Of a stretch of 64,000 nucleotides of DNA, positions 48,711 through 57,210 are shown piece by piece. The notes below the pieces were generated by a model. The model made no database searches. It was not told the DNA's origin and saw only the letters and a list, made by a program, of their open reading frames with translations. This DNA comes from Listeria monocytogenes (lineage in GTDB: Bacteria; Bacillota; Bacilli; Lactobacillales; Listeriaceae). The stretch spans positions 1,070,001-1,134,000 of the forward strand of contig NZ_CP168900.1 in NCBI RefSeq assembly GCF_041765605.1. The letters are read 5' to 3'. The translations under genes and the position numbers were made by a program. Position 1 is the first letter of the stretch, and each line of letters starts with the position of its first letter.

Positions 48711-49049
48711 ATGAACGAATTTCCAGTTGTATTTGAACCAGAATTTATGACAATTTATTTACTTGTTATTATCGGTATATTTTCTACAACATTGGCTTTA
48801 TCGCTTGAAAAATATAAGTTTACTATAGCGGGGAAAGCGTTGATTGGGATGTGTTTTATATCCCTGTTCGTATTATTTGTTTATATATGGGTGGGTGGGA
48901 TTTCTTCAGAAACAAACGAATTAATCTTGAGCCCTATTGGGATTCTCAGTGTATTGCTCTTTACTACACATCCATATATTTTCCTAATACTTGCAATCTT
49001 GCTCGGTGGGGAAAAGAAACCACCGCATGTATCCAAACTTAAAAAATAA
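48711..49049 (+). CDS. Small membrane protein, three hydrophobic segments
   Basis: 112 residues with hydrophobic stretches at about 12-32, 43-66 and 76-104 and a Lys-rich C-terminus (KKPPHVSKLKK). SD aaggagcg, 7 bases before ATG 48711. Followed after 37 bases by the DUF4274-like gene, so probably co-transcribed. Function unknown. Confidence 0.7.
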   Translation: MNEFPVVFEPEFMTIYLLVIIGIFSTTLALSLEKYKFTIAGKALIGMCFISLFVLFVYIWVGGISSETNELILSPIGILSVLLFTTHPYIFLILAILLGGEKKPPHVSKLKK

Positions 49050-49086
49050 ACTAGCTTAAATGACAGCATGAAAAGGAGATCATCAA

Positions 49087-49590
49087 ATGAGTATTACAGA
49101 AGAAGAATTTGAAGAGAAGGTTTCGGAGTTATTTATTAATTATCTAGAAAAATGTACGCCTGAAGAGATTCATCAAGTGGTTGTAGAATGGAATTTTGAT
49201 AATCCGAAGAAACCGATTCATTGGATCGCTAATTCGCCGAAAACGGATAAAGGAACGGCGTTAATGTTGTTTTGGTTAATGGAGCCGGACTTTGCTTATC
49301 AATTTGAAACGAGAGAAGAGATGGTTGAAAAAAGCAGTTGGTATCAGGAAGATTTTGATATTGTTACTATTTTGGAAGAAAAGTACTTAGCTGGGTTCTA
49401 TCAAAATCAAGTTTATAGTTACGCACCTCCAGCCGAGTTTCAAGAGGAGGAAATGAAAAGAGCGATTGCGAGCGAAATGTTTCTTCCTTTGAAAGGGCTA
49501 AAAGTTTCGGAGGCGGCGGATTGGGCAGATGGTTTTCCTCCTGAATTGCAAGAACGGTATAATGAACTAGCTGAATCAGTGGAAGAATAA
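49087..49590 (+). CDS. DUF4274-like protein
   Basis: A 167-residue acidic protein. The segment VVEWNFDNPKKPIHWIA, followed by DKGTALMLFW, matches the pattern of DUF4274 (W.fd, p.hwia, tAL..FW), a family often found as immunity or accessory genes in Firmicutes. The C-terminal half carries PPAEFQEEEMKRAI and is not recognised. SD aaaaggag. Followed by a terminator. Confidence 0.72.
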   Translation: MSITEEEFEEKVSELFINYLEKCTPEEIHQVVVEWNFDNPKKPIHWIANSPKTDKGTALMLFWLMEPDFAYQFETREEMVEKSSWYQEDFDIVTILEEKYLAGFYQNQVYSYAPPAEFQEEEMKRAIASEMFLPLKGLKVSEAADWADGFPPELQERYNELAESVEE

Positions 49591-49623
49591 GCTTGATTCG
49601 GTGTTATTTTAAAAGGAATTCAA

Positions 49624-49661
49624 AGTCGAAAATCGTTTGATAGGTTTTCGGCTTTTTTTAT
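49624..49661 (+). terminator. Terminator
   Basis: agtcgaaaatc pairs with ggttttcggct (with G-U pairs), followed by a T-run of 7. Confidence 0.75.
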
Positions 49662-49704
49662 TACTGGTGCTTTGAAAATATTAAAGCAGATTAGGAGGAA
49701 TAAT

Positions 49705-50007
49705 ATGAAGTCGCAGCAGACCTTTATGGTAGAGGTTACCTTTTATTCTAATGCAAGAAAAACGGTTCCGGAAGCGGGGTATCGGCCGCATTTTGTGATG
49801 GAGTTGGATGAGGAGCGGGAATATTTAGGTGTTGAAATTTATGATATAGAAGTGGATGCGCTGGATTCGGCGGGGTACGCAATGTGTTCTTTTTTGTATG
49901 AACAAGAGGGTGTTGGTTATAGTAAGATTCAGCCAAATAGTTCTTTTATGGTTATGGAGGGTGCAAGTGTTGTTGGGAGAGGGACGATAGTGTCGTTTAG
50001 TTTGTAA
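49705..50007 (+). CDS. Small protein with an EF-Tu C-domain-like barrel
   Basis: 100 residues from ATG 49705 (SD taggagga, 8 bases). VEVTFYSNARKTVPEAGYRP near the start and a final VMEGASVVGRGTIVSF resemble domain III of elongation factor Tu (EGxxxVGxGxI), as seen in stand-alone translation-factor-like proteins. Likely an orphan beta-barrel protein; role unknown. Confidence 0.68.
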   Translation: MKSQQTFMVEVTFYSNARKTVPEAGYRPHFVMELDEEREYLGVEIYDIEVDALDSAGYAMCSFLYEQEGVGYSKIQPNSSFMVMEGASVVGRGTIVSFSL

Positions 50008-50032
50008 CGAGCGTCGTTAATTGAAAGTTAAA

Positions 50033-50060
50033 TTGATTTATACGTTTTACACAGTATAAT
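50033..50060 (+). promoter_or_regulatory. Promoter for the 177-residue orphan gene
   Basis: TTGATT (50033-50038), 16-base spacer, TATAAT (50055-50060). Leader of about 120 bases. Confidence 0.55.
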
Positions 50061-50189
50061 TAAACTATAAGGCGAGGCTTTTCGGTGGAGATAGCAAATA
50101 TTAGTGAAAAGTAGTAAATCTATACACTATAAAGACATCAAACGAAAAATCGGCTTTTAACAAACATACACAATTACTAAGGAGGAAAA

Positions 50190-50723
50190 ATGTTGATTCC
50201 ATCGTATTTGAAAAACACAGCTAAAGAGGTAAATATTAATGATTTTCTTAATGTAGAAATTGTAACAACAAGTAACGAGGAAACTTTTGACATTTTATAT
50301 TGCGGAACGCTGGAAGAAATAGAAGGTGATCAGTTAATTACTAAAGAAGATTCCGAAATCCCATTAAAAATTATAGCGAAAAGCACTTTATCGGGGAAAG
50401 AAATTTTGCTTTATGATGGCGCATATTATGGCTATGATAGTATGTTTTGTGATGAGTTTGAGGAAGATGCTACACAAAATAGAGAATTACAAAAATATCC
50501 TATAAATAATTTATCTAACATTCGTTTATCTATAGGTATTGGCATTGATTATGAATCAGAGAAAGAAGATTATGAATTTGACGAAAATGGCAATGTAATC
50601 TTAATTGATGAGCGACATATCCCATGGGAACAAGTGAAAACGGACGGTTTTGATTTTCTTGAAATAGCGGCAACAGATGAAAATGGGTCGTCTTTATTAA
50701 TTTTGACGGAAGAACTTGCGTAA
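50190..50723 (+). CDS. Hypothetical acidic protein of 177 residues
   Basis: Very acidic soluble protein (many Glu and Asp; DEFEEDATQN, YESEKEDYEFDENG). ATG 50190 with SD aaggagg. Strong acidity and small size fit an immunity protein or a nucleic-acid mimic (inference only). The GNAT gene begins 26 bases later. Confidence 0.7.
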   Translation: MLIPSYLKNTAKEVNINDFLNVEIVTTSNEETFDILYCGTLEEIEGDQLITKEDSEIPLKIIAKSTLSGKEILLYDGAYYGYDSMFCDEFEEDATQNRELQKYPINNLSNIRLSIGIGIDYESEKEDYEFDENGNVILIDERHIPWEQVKTDGFDFLEIAATDENGSSLLILTEELA

Positions 50724-50748
50724 ATAAAAAAATAGGAAGTTGAAAAAA

Positions 50749-51183
50749 ATGATACTTATAAATAAACGAGCGAAAAAACAAGATTACCAGACGATTTTAG
50801 CAATTTGGGAAAAATCAGTTATTGCAACGCATGATTTTTTAGCTGCGGAAGATCGGCAGTTTTATAAAGAGAAGGTTCCGGGTTTTTTAGATCAAGTGGA
50901 GTTGTTACTTTGGTTTTCAGGTGAGGAAATCGTTGGTTTTAGTGGGACGAGCGAGCAGGAACTAGATATGCTTTTTATTGATCCGGCGTTCACGGGGCAA
51001 GGCTTGGGGAGTCAGATTCTTGCTTGGTTAATGGAAGAGAAGCAGATAAATCAAGTGGATGTGAATGAACAGAACGAAAATGCCAAGAGGTTTTATTTAA
51101 AGCATGGATTTGTGATTTCTTCTAGGAGTGAATTGGATGGATTTGGAAAGCCATATCCTATCCTTCATTTGGAGCGAGCATAA
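50749..51183 (+). CDS. GNAT-family acetyltransferase
   Basis: 144 residues from ATG 50749 (SD aggaag at 50734-50739; an in-frame TTG at 50740 is less likely). The acetyl-CoA motif MLFIDPAFTGQGLGSQIL and the later NENAKRFYLKHGF are typical of the family. Substrate not known. A perfect terminator follows. Confidence 0.85.
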   Translation: MILINKRAKKQDYQTILAIWEKSVIATHDFLAAEDRQFYKEKVPGFLDQVELLLWFSGEEIVGFSGTSEQELDMLFIDPAFTGQGLGSQILAWLMEEKQINQVDVNEQNENAKRFYLKHGFVISSRSELDGFGKPYPILHLERA

Positions 51184-51221
51184 ATGTTAGTGAGGAGTAA
51201 ATACAATAAGACATAGCTAGT

Positions 51222-51254
51222 AAAAAAGAAGCGCACTGTGCGCTTCTTTTTTTA
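51222..51254. terminator. Bidirectional terminator
   Basis: aaaaaagaagcgca and tgcgcttctttttt around ctg. It serves the GNAT gene and the convergent hydrolase gene. Confidence 0.9.
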
Positions 51255-52250
51255 TTGCTCAGAAACAACCTTCTCGCAGTAATCAAGATAAGCATCGTCC
51301 ACTAAAAAATACTTTGGAACCATTAATCCAACTACATTGATGAGTAGTTGGGAATTAGCGATAGCTGGGTTAATCATTTGATGCTTCACATTAGAAATAA
51401 TTTGGATTTCTAAATTTGCTTGTTTTACAACGCGCGAATAAATATCTTTAGTTTCCGCAGAATCAACATTTTCATCCTTTTCGGCTAAAACAAGATAGAG
51501 TTTTGCTTGTACTTTCGAAAGGTCTTTGGTTGCATCTTGGTTCATGTTTTTGCGCACAAATTGATAGCGGCCTAGAGACATGTCTTCTTTTCCACCGTTT
51601 TGTTTGTAGCTTTCGTAGGTTTCATTTTTAGATATAAGTTTGCTATCAGATAAAAAATCTTGTTTTGCTTGGTTAATTTCTTTATTTGAGGCGCCGGCAT
51701 TTTTGGCTTGTGAACCAGTATTGTATTCTCCTTGTCGCATCCAGTTGATAGCAGGGGCTGCTAGTATGGAAAAATCAACATCTTTATTTGTATTCATTAC
51801 TTTAGGAATCACCCAACCGGCTTGGCTAGCTCCCCATAAGCCAATCTTAGCAGTGCTGTCGGGATATTTCTTCGTTAACCATGCAATAACCTGATTGACT
51901 TCACTTGCACGATCATCCATGGATTGATTTAGCCAATTACCGGATGACTTACCAACGCCTAGTTTGTCCCAAGAAACAGAGATGTAGCCTTGTTTGGCAA
52001 AGCGTTCCATTAGTGGTTTATAGCCGCCGTTTTGTGTTGCTTCTTGTGCCCCATCGCCGTGCACAAACACGATAATTCCTTTAGGTTTATCGAGTTTTGG
52101 GGTAGTGACGACGGCAGAAAGGTCCCCGCCGGCAGTTGGGATGATAACTCTTTTTTCATTCATTTCGTAATCATTTCCGATAAATAGTACTGCAATTAAA
52201 AGGATAACTATTGCGCTCACTGTAATAGTAATTTTTTTCCAAACTTTCAT
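51252..52250 (-). CDS. Membrane-anchored alpha/beta hydrolase
   Basis: 332 residues from ATG 52250 (SD atggag; GTG 52259 is an alternative). N-terminal helix (about 7-26) places the catalytic domain outside the membrane. FVHGDGAQE forms the oxyanion region, LWGASQAGW carries the nucleophile Ser, KDENVDS the Asp and NVKHQM the His. It resembles BAAT/dienelactone-type serine hydrolases. Last gene of a three-gene operon with a GNAT protein and a MerR regulator; the start overlaps the GNAT stop. Confidence 0.85.
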   Translation of the reverse strand: MKVWKKITITVSAIVILLIAVLFIGNDYEMNEKRVIIPTAGGDLSAVVTTPKLDKPKGIIVFVHGDGAQEATQNGGYKPLMERFAKQGYISVSWDKLGVGKSSGNWLNQSMDDRASEVNQVIAWLTKKYPDSTAKIGLWGASQAGWVIPKVMNTNKDVDFSILAAPAINWMRQGEYNTGSQAKNAGASNKEINQAKQDFLSDSKLISKNETYESYKQNGGKEDMSLGRYQFVRKNMNQDATKDLSKVQAKLYLVLAEKDENVDSAETKDIYSRVVKQANLEIQIISNVKHQMINPAIANSQLLINVVGLMVPKYFLVDDAYLDYCEKVVSEQ

Positions 52251-52843
52251 TCTATCCACTCCATTTTATGCCATTCTTTGATTCCGGTTAATATTCCGAT
52301 AATTATGCTATTTTCTTGTTCCGTCACTTGAAAACCTAAATTTTGATAAAGTTGATAGGCACCAATATTGTTTTTGGCTACGTATAAAGTAATCTGCTCT
52401 TTAGGAAAAGTTTCTATACAATGATTTAGAAGCTTTTTTCCAATTCCTTGACTACGAAAATTGGGTGAAACGGTTATAAAATCAATGTATCGTTCGTTGG
52501 AGGTTGGTTTGTGAGATAGGAGGCTGAGTAAGAAAATTAGTTTAAGCCGCTTTGAAAATGCCAGATATTCACGTATGGAATGATAGAATTGGCGATGAGA
52601 ATCAGCTTTGCTCGTTAAAAATAAACAACCGCAAACTTTTTCGTCTTGTGTTGCAATAAGTAGATTTTTGCCTTTTTCTGTAAAGATGTAATGGCAAAAG
52701 GCATAAATAACATCTTCTACTTCAGCTTCCGAAAATAGTGCCTTCGTGAACTTCGATTTAAACCCTGCACCAACTAAAAAAACAACTTCTTTCAGGATGC
52801 TTTCTTTCTCAAATGAGGTAATATTTTTTATTGAAATAGTCAT
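52247..52843 (-). CDS. GNAT-family acetyltransferase
   Basis: 198 residues with VSPNFRSQGIGKKLLNHCIE and the AKNNIGAYQLYQNLGF block of the acetyl-CoA fold. ATG 52843 overlaps the last bases of the MerR gene, and its own end overlaps the hydrolase start, so the three are translated together. It may modify a toxic small molecule recognised by the MerR protein (inference). Confidence 0.85.
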   Translation of the reverse strand: MTISIKNITSFEKESILKEVVFLVGAGFKSKFTKALFSEAEVEDVIYAFCHYIFTEKGKNLLIATQDEKVCGCLFLTSKADSHRQFYHSIREYLAFSKRLKLIFLLSLLSHKPTSNERYIDFITVSPNFRSQGIGKKLLNHCIETFPKEQITLYVAKNNIGAYQLYQNLGFQVTEQENSIIIGILTGIKEWHKMEWIE

Positions 52844-53559
52844 ATTTGCACTTCCATCGTGTAAACCATTGCTTGCGGATAGGCGAGTGAAGGGTAAATA
52901 TTTTCATGGATTAACCAATTTTGCGCAGGGGTTTTTAGTTCTTCTAAAAACTGTTCGATTTGTGTTTCTAAGATTTTTTCATTTTCTACTATAAAATTCT
53001 TGCAAGCATATTTGCCGGCTGGGAATGTATAATCACTCGTTTCTTTGGTGCTTTTAAGGCAGACTATGCCAGTGTCTTGTTCTGTGAAAAGGTAAAATGG
53101 TTCTTCTAAATTAGGTAGATGTTGCTTTACGGCTCGGGAATAGTCAATAGAGTTATGATAGATTATTTGGTCGGGAATTTTTTGGAAGTAGCGAGTTTCT
53201 CTAATAACAAACGCCATTTCATGGAAAGTGATATCTTTTTGCGCATGGATGATTTGTTGAATTGTTTTCTGGGTTTCTAATAAGTCGTCCATCTTTTTTT
53301 GTAGATCTCTTTCGGCTTGTTCTAACATAGGAGTTACTTTTTCACCAAGCAGGCTTTCTTTGATTTCTTGTATGGAAAAGCCGATTTTTCTAAATAGGAT
53401 AATTTGATATAAACGATAAATGTCCGTTTCTTCAAAATAATAATAGCCATTTTCTGGATTTCTTTTAGGAACGAGAATACCTTCATCGATATAGTGACGT
53501 ATTTTGTATTTAGATATTTGAAAAAGTTGAGCGATTTCACCAGTGGAAAGGGTTCGCAT
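52840..53559 (-). CDS. MerR-family regulator with C-terminal effector domain
   Basis: 239 residues. N-terminal winged helix (GEIAQLFQISKYKIRHYIDE, about 1-70), a coiled-coil helix (about 75-115), and a C-terminal effector-binding domain of about 120 residues as in BmrR/GyrI-type proteins, ending MVYTMEVQI. It should sense a ligand and activate its own promoter, which has the 19-bp spacer and dyad expected of MerR targets (53586-53616). First gene of the operon with the GNAT and hydrolase genes. Confidence 0.87.
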   Translation of the reverse strand: MRTLSTGEIAQLFQISKYKIRHYIDEGILVPKRNPENGYYYFEETDIYRLYQIILFRKIGFSIQEIKESLLGEKVTPMLEQAERDLQKKMDDLLETQKTIQQIIHAQKDITFHEMAFVIRETRYFQKIPDQIIYHNSIDYSRAVKQHLPNLEEPFYLFTEQDTGIVCLKSTKETSDYTFPAGKYACKNFIVENEKILETQIEQFLEELKTPAQNWLIHENIYPSLAYPQAMVYTMEVQI

Positions 53560-53585
53560 ATAATACCTACTTATGATTTAGTTTT

Positions 53586-53616
53586 AGTATAAACCATGTG
53601 GTTACCACACAGTCAA
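53586..53616 (-). promoter_or_regulatory. MerR-type promoter and operator
   Basis: Minus strand: -35 TTGACT (plus 53611-53616), 19-base spacer with the dyad tgtggtaaccaca, -10 TATACT (plus 53586-53591). The overlong spacer with the palindrome in it is diagnostic of MerR-activated promoters. Confidence 0.85.
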
Positions 53617-53630
53617 CAAAAAATAATAAA

Positions 53631-53651
53631 TGACAATGAGAATCATTATCA
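53631..53651 (+). promoter_or_regulatory. Fur box
   Basis: TGACAATGAGAATCATTATC at 53631-53650. The 19-mer at 53632-53650 differs from the classic GATAATGATAATCATTATC at two positions. It lies 58 bases before the 35-codon ORF and the ABC transporter genes; also only 15 bases from the MerR promoter. It predicts iron-repressed expression of the ABC unit. Confidence 0.85.
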
Positions 53652-53708
53652 AATATGTTTTTTTGTGATATAATAAACAAAGCTTTATTAACGGAGGTTA
53701 GCAATCAA

Positions 53709-53816
53709 ATGGGAAAAATAGGATTAAAAATGGTTAAAATAGCCAAAAAAACAAAGAAAGCACAGAGGTTTACTGAAATAAACTTTTATGTAACTCGGGG
53801 GAAAGACAATGATTGA
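53709..53816 (+). CDS. 35-residue basic peptide ORF upstream of the ABC transporter genes
   Basis: ATG 53709 to TGA 53814-53816, SD cggagg at about 53692-53697 (spacing is long, 11 bases). The peptide begins MGKIGLKMVKIAKKTKKAQR, is strongly basic in the first 20 residues and polar after. Its last codons overlap the start of the first ABC gene (53809), so reading it could couple translation. Possible leader, small metal-homeostasis protein or transported peptide; none is shown. A gene on structure alone. Confidence 0.55.
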   Translation: MGKIGLKMVKIAKKTKKAQRFTEINFYVTRGKDND

Positions 53817-55524
53817 TAAGCGTTTGTTTCAATTGGTTGAAAAGAAATCGTTAATTTTATTAATTCTTTTTCGTGTGCTTGGTTTGGGGCTGATGATAAG
53901 TCTTTGGTTTATTTTTGCTCAACAATTAACGCAATATTTAGAGGGTGGGAGTGTCGATTGGTTACGACTTGTTGGGATAGTTTTACTTGTTTTAGCTTTT
54001 AAAGCGATACTCACTAAATTAGCGGAGAAACAAATTTACCAAGCACCGGCAGAATTACGGTTGTCCATGCGGCGCGCTGTAATGGCAAAAGCTTTTCGTT
54101 TAGGTAATAGCGAAGGGCAATTACCTGCGTCTACCTTAACACAACTCACTGTTGATGGGATTGAACAATTAGAAATTTATTATTCACGTTTCTTACCGCA
54201 ATTATTTTATTGTTTAATCGCATCTCTAATGATTTTTGGCAGTTTAGTTGGTTTTGCATGGGAGCCGGCGATAGTGTTATTGATTTGTATGCCGATGATT
54301 CCGGTTGTGATAATGGCAGTGATGAAAATTGCCAAACGGATTTTGAGTGGTTATTGGTCCGATTATACAAACTTAGGAAGCAAATTTCATGAAAATTTAA
54401 GTGGTTTGAGCATTTTAAAAGCCTATGATCAAGATAAGTACAAGCAAGAGGAAATTGTTTCTGATGCAGAGCGGTTTCGAAAAGCGACGATGAGTTTGTT
54501 ATCTATGCAGCTGAATTCTATTACGATTATGGATATTATTTCATACAGTGGGGCAGCGCTGGGTATTGGGATATCGCTAATTATGTTCACAAATGGTGAC
54601 ATAAGTTTGACCGGAATGTTAATGTTCTTACTACTTAGCGCCGAATTCTTTATTCCGATGCGTCAGTTGGGGTCTTTATTCCATGTAGCGATGAATGGGA
54701 TTAGTGCTTGTAGTAAATTGTTCGCTTATTTGGAATTAAAAGAGCAAGTTTATGGCGAAGTAGAACTAGAAAAATCACTAGAAAGAATAGAAGTTCGTGA
54801 CTTAACTTTTACATATGAAAAGGAGAAAAATGCGGCGCTTCATGAAGTGTCTGCTAGTTTTAATCAAGGGAGTTTTTCTGCTCTTGTTGGTAAGTCTGGT
54901 TCTGGGAAAAGTACTTTTGTACGTGTGCTACTCAATCAACTACCAGGCTATCAAGGGGAAATCAATTGGAATGATGTGCCACTGTCCGATTTAAATGGAG
55001 AAACTATTCGTAAACAAGGTGTATTAGTTGATAACCACGGCTATCTTTACGCGAATAGTATTCAGGAAAATTTGTTAATTGGTAATTCTCATGCAAGCGA
55101 AACGGATTTATGGAATGTTTTAGAGCAAGTTAGCCTGGCAGATTTTGTTCGTAATTTACCAGAACAATTAAACACACTTTTAGAAGAAAATGGGAGTAAT
55201 TTATCTGGGGGACAAAGGCAGCGTTTGTTACTTGCGAGGGCGTTACTTCGGGAAACCAAGTTGTATGTTTTTGATGAAATTACTTCTGGTGTGGATTTGG
55301 AAAGTGAAAAAATTATTCTTGGGGTTTTACAAAAATTAGCGCAGAAAAAAATCGTGCTCTTTATTTCGCATCGCTTATATAACGTGTTGGCAGCGGATCA
55401 GGTGTTAGTTTTTGAAGCGGGGAAATTGGTTGAGGTTGCCAGTCCGGAACAGTTACAGCAAGAATCCCATTACTTTAAAAACTACTTTTTAGAAGAAGAA
55501 GCGCTGCTCAAAGGGGGAGCTTAA
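53809..55524 (+). CDS. ABC exporter-type half-transporter, first subunit (IrtA/CydD-like)
   Basis: 571 residues. Six-helix membrane domain (about 15-310), then an ATPase domain with Walker A GKSGSGKST, signature LSGGQRQR, Walker B LYVFDEIT and the switch His in FISHR. Together with the next gene it forms a heterodimer. Exporter-fold heterodimers under Fur control can import siderophores (IrtAB) or move haem, so iron traffic is likely, direction unknown (inference). ATG 53809 lies inside the end of the 35-codon ORF. SD cggggga. Confidence 0.88.
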   Translation: MIDKRLFQLVEKKSLILLILFRVLGLGLMISLWFIFAQQLTQYLEGGSVDWLRLVGIVLLVLAFKAILTKLAEKQIYQAPAELRLSMRRAVMAKAFRLGNSEGQLPASTLTQLTVDGIEQLEIYYSRFLPQLFYCLIASLMIFGSLVGFAWEPAIVLLICMPMIPVVIMAVMKIAKRILSGYWSDYTNLGSKFHENLSGLSILKAYDQDKYKQEEIVSDAERFRKATMSLLSMQLNSITIMDIISYSGAALGIGISLIMFTNGDISLTGMLMFLLLSAEFFIPMRQLGSLFHVAMNGISACSKLFAYLELKEQVYGEVELEKSLERIEVRDLTFTYEKEKNAALHEVSASFNQGSFSALVGKSGSGKSTFVRVLLNQLPGYQGEINWNDVPLSDLNGETIRKQGVLVDNHGYLYANSIQENLLIGNSHASETDLWNVLEQVSLADFVRNLPEQLNTLLEENGSNLSGGQRQRLLLARALLRETKLYVFDEITSGVDLESEKIILGVLQKLAQKKIVLFISHRLYNVLAADQVLVFEAGKLVEVASPEQLQQESHYFKNYFLEEEALLKGGA

Positions 55525-55525
55525 C

Positions 55526-57172
55526 ATGTCAGAATGGACGGTTATTCGTTGGTTATTAAAATTTGTGAAACCATTAAGAGGAAAGATGATACTCGCAATT
55601 TTACTTGGAATTATTAGTAATTTATCGGTTATCTTGATTTCTTTAATTGGCGCATATGGTATTCTTGCAGTTATTTTGGCGCAACCGCTGAATCCTTATA
55701 AATGGCTCTTTGTGATGGTTGGTTGCGGCGTTTTACGTGGAGTGGCGCGCTATCTAGAACAGTATTTAAATCATGATATTGCTTTTCGCTTACTTGCGAT
55801 TATTCGGGAACGTATTTTTTCGACTTTACGAAAACTAGGCCCGGCCCGTTTGTCTGGGAAAAAGAGTGGGGATTTAATTACCGCGATTACTAGTGACGTG
55901 GAAGCTTTGGAAGTGTTTTTCGCGCACACGATTTCTCCAGTTTTCATTGCGCTTGGCACGACAATTGCGACGGTAGGATTTTTAGGAATGTATGATACTG
56001 GCTTAGCGTTAATTCTTTTACTAGGCCAAATTTTAGTTGGTGTAGTTTTGCCGATGATTAGTTACAAACGCAATAAAAAAATCGGGACAGCTTATCAAAC
56101 AGAATTTGTGGGACTGAATCAAGCCGTAATGGAAAATATAGCAAGTTTACAAGATATTTTTCAGTTTAAATTGGGTGAGGCGCGTTTGGCGAATTTAACT
56201 GATCGAGGAGAAAAATTAAATAAGCAATATCAAAAACGGTTACGCCAAGGCAGTGAATTGCAAATCTTGGGTGAATGGGTGCTAATAGGAACGGCGACGC
56301 TTATTTTAGTGTTAGGTAGTTTTTGGCAATTGCCGCTTGAAACGATATTGATTGGAACGGTGCTTAGTTTGAGTTCTTTTGGTTCTGTCTTAGCATTAAA
56401 TGCGTTAGGAACGGCCTTGTTAACTACGTTTGCGAGCGGAAAGCGACTTTATGCTTTGACCGAAGAAAAACCAGTTGTTACGTTTAATGGTCAACTGGAA
56501 TTAACAGATTTTGAAAGCGCAGAGTTAAATAAAGTCTGTTTTAGTCATGACGGAAAACAAGCCATTTTAAATGAACTTTCGCTTGATTTACCAAAAGGAA
56601 AATGGCTAGGTATCGGCGGGGAAAGTGGTAGCGGTAAAAGTACATTGGTGAAATTGCTGATGCGTTACTGGGATCCGGACGGTGAAGTGAATTTTAATAA
56701 TCAGCCACTTCCAAAAATTACAGAGTCATCACTCCATCAGATAGAAGGCGTGATGGAGCAAAGTACCTTTTTATTCGAAGACACGATTGGTAATAATATT
56801 CGTTTAGGAAAAAAAGCGGCGACTTTGGATGAAGTGAAAGTAGCAGCGAGAAAAGCAGCAATCGATAAATGGATTGAAACTTTGCCAGAGGGATATGATA
56901 CAAAAATTGGTGGACAAGCGCGAAATTTATCGGATGGTGAACGGCAACGAATTGGACTCGCAAGACTATTTCTCCATGATGCGCCTCTATTATTACTAGA
57001 CGAACCAACCAGTAATTTGGATTATATTAATGAACAAGCGATTCTAAATACGCTACGTTCAGAGATTCAGGATAAAACAGTACTTGTAATATCTCACCGA
57101 AAAACGACGCTAGATTTGGCTGAAGAACAGTGGTTGTTGGAAAATGGTGTCTTGAAACAGGCAATAGAATAG
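55526..57172 (+). CDS. ABC exporter-type half-transporter, second subunit
   Basis: 548 residues, one base after the first subunit's stop (SD aaaggggga). Membrane domain about 15-300; ATPase with Walker A GGESGSGKST, Walker B LLLLDEPTSNLD and switch His ISHRKTT. The signature is LSDGERQR instead of LSGGQ, so the two composite ATP sites are not the same, as in CydC-type or asymmetric heterodimers. Followed by a strong terminator. Confidence 0.88.
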   Translation: MSEWTVIRWLLKFVKPLRGKMILAILLGIISNLSVILISLIGAYGILAVILAQPLNPYKWLFVMVGCGVLRGVARYLEQYLNHDIAFRLLAIIRERIFSTLRKLGPARLSGKKSGDLITAITSDVEALEVFFAHTISPVFIALGTTIATVGFLGMYDTGLALILLLGQILVGVVLPMISYKRNKKIGTAYQTEFVGLNQAVMENIASLQDIFQFKLGEARLANLTDRGEKLNKQYQKRLRQGSELQILGEWVLIGTATLILVLGSFWQLPLETILIGTVLSLSSFGSVLALNALGTALLTTFASGKRLYALTEEKPVVTFNGQLELTDFESAELNKVCFSHDGKQAILNELSLDLPKGKWLGIGGESGSGKSTLVKLLMRYWDPDGEVNFNNQPLPKITESSLHQIEGVMEQSTFLFEDTIGNNIRLGKKAATLDEVKVAARKAAIDKWIETLPEGYDTKIGGQARNLSDGERQRIGLARLFLHDAPLLLLDEPTSNLDYINEQAILNTLRSEIQDKTVLVISHRKTTLDLAEEQWLLENGVLKQAIE

Positions 57173-57173
57173 T

Positions 57174-57207
57174 AAAAAAACAGCTTGTATAGTATACAAG
57201 CTGTTTT
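57174..57207. terminator. Bidirectional terminator
   Basis: aaaaacagcttgta and tacaagctgttttt around tagta. Serves the ABC genes and the convergent ABM gene. Confidence 0.9.
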
Positions 57208-57210
57208 TAT

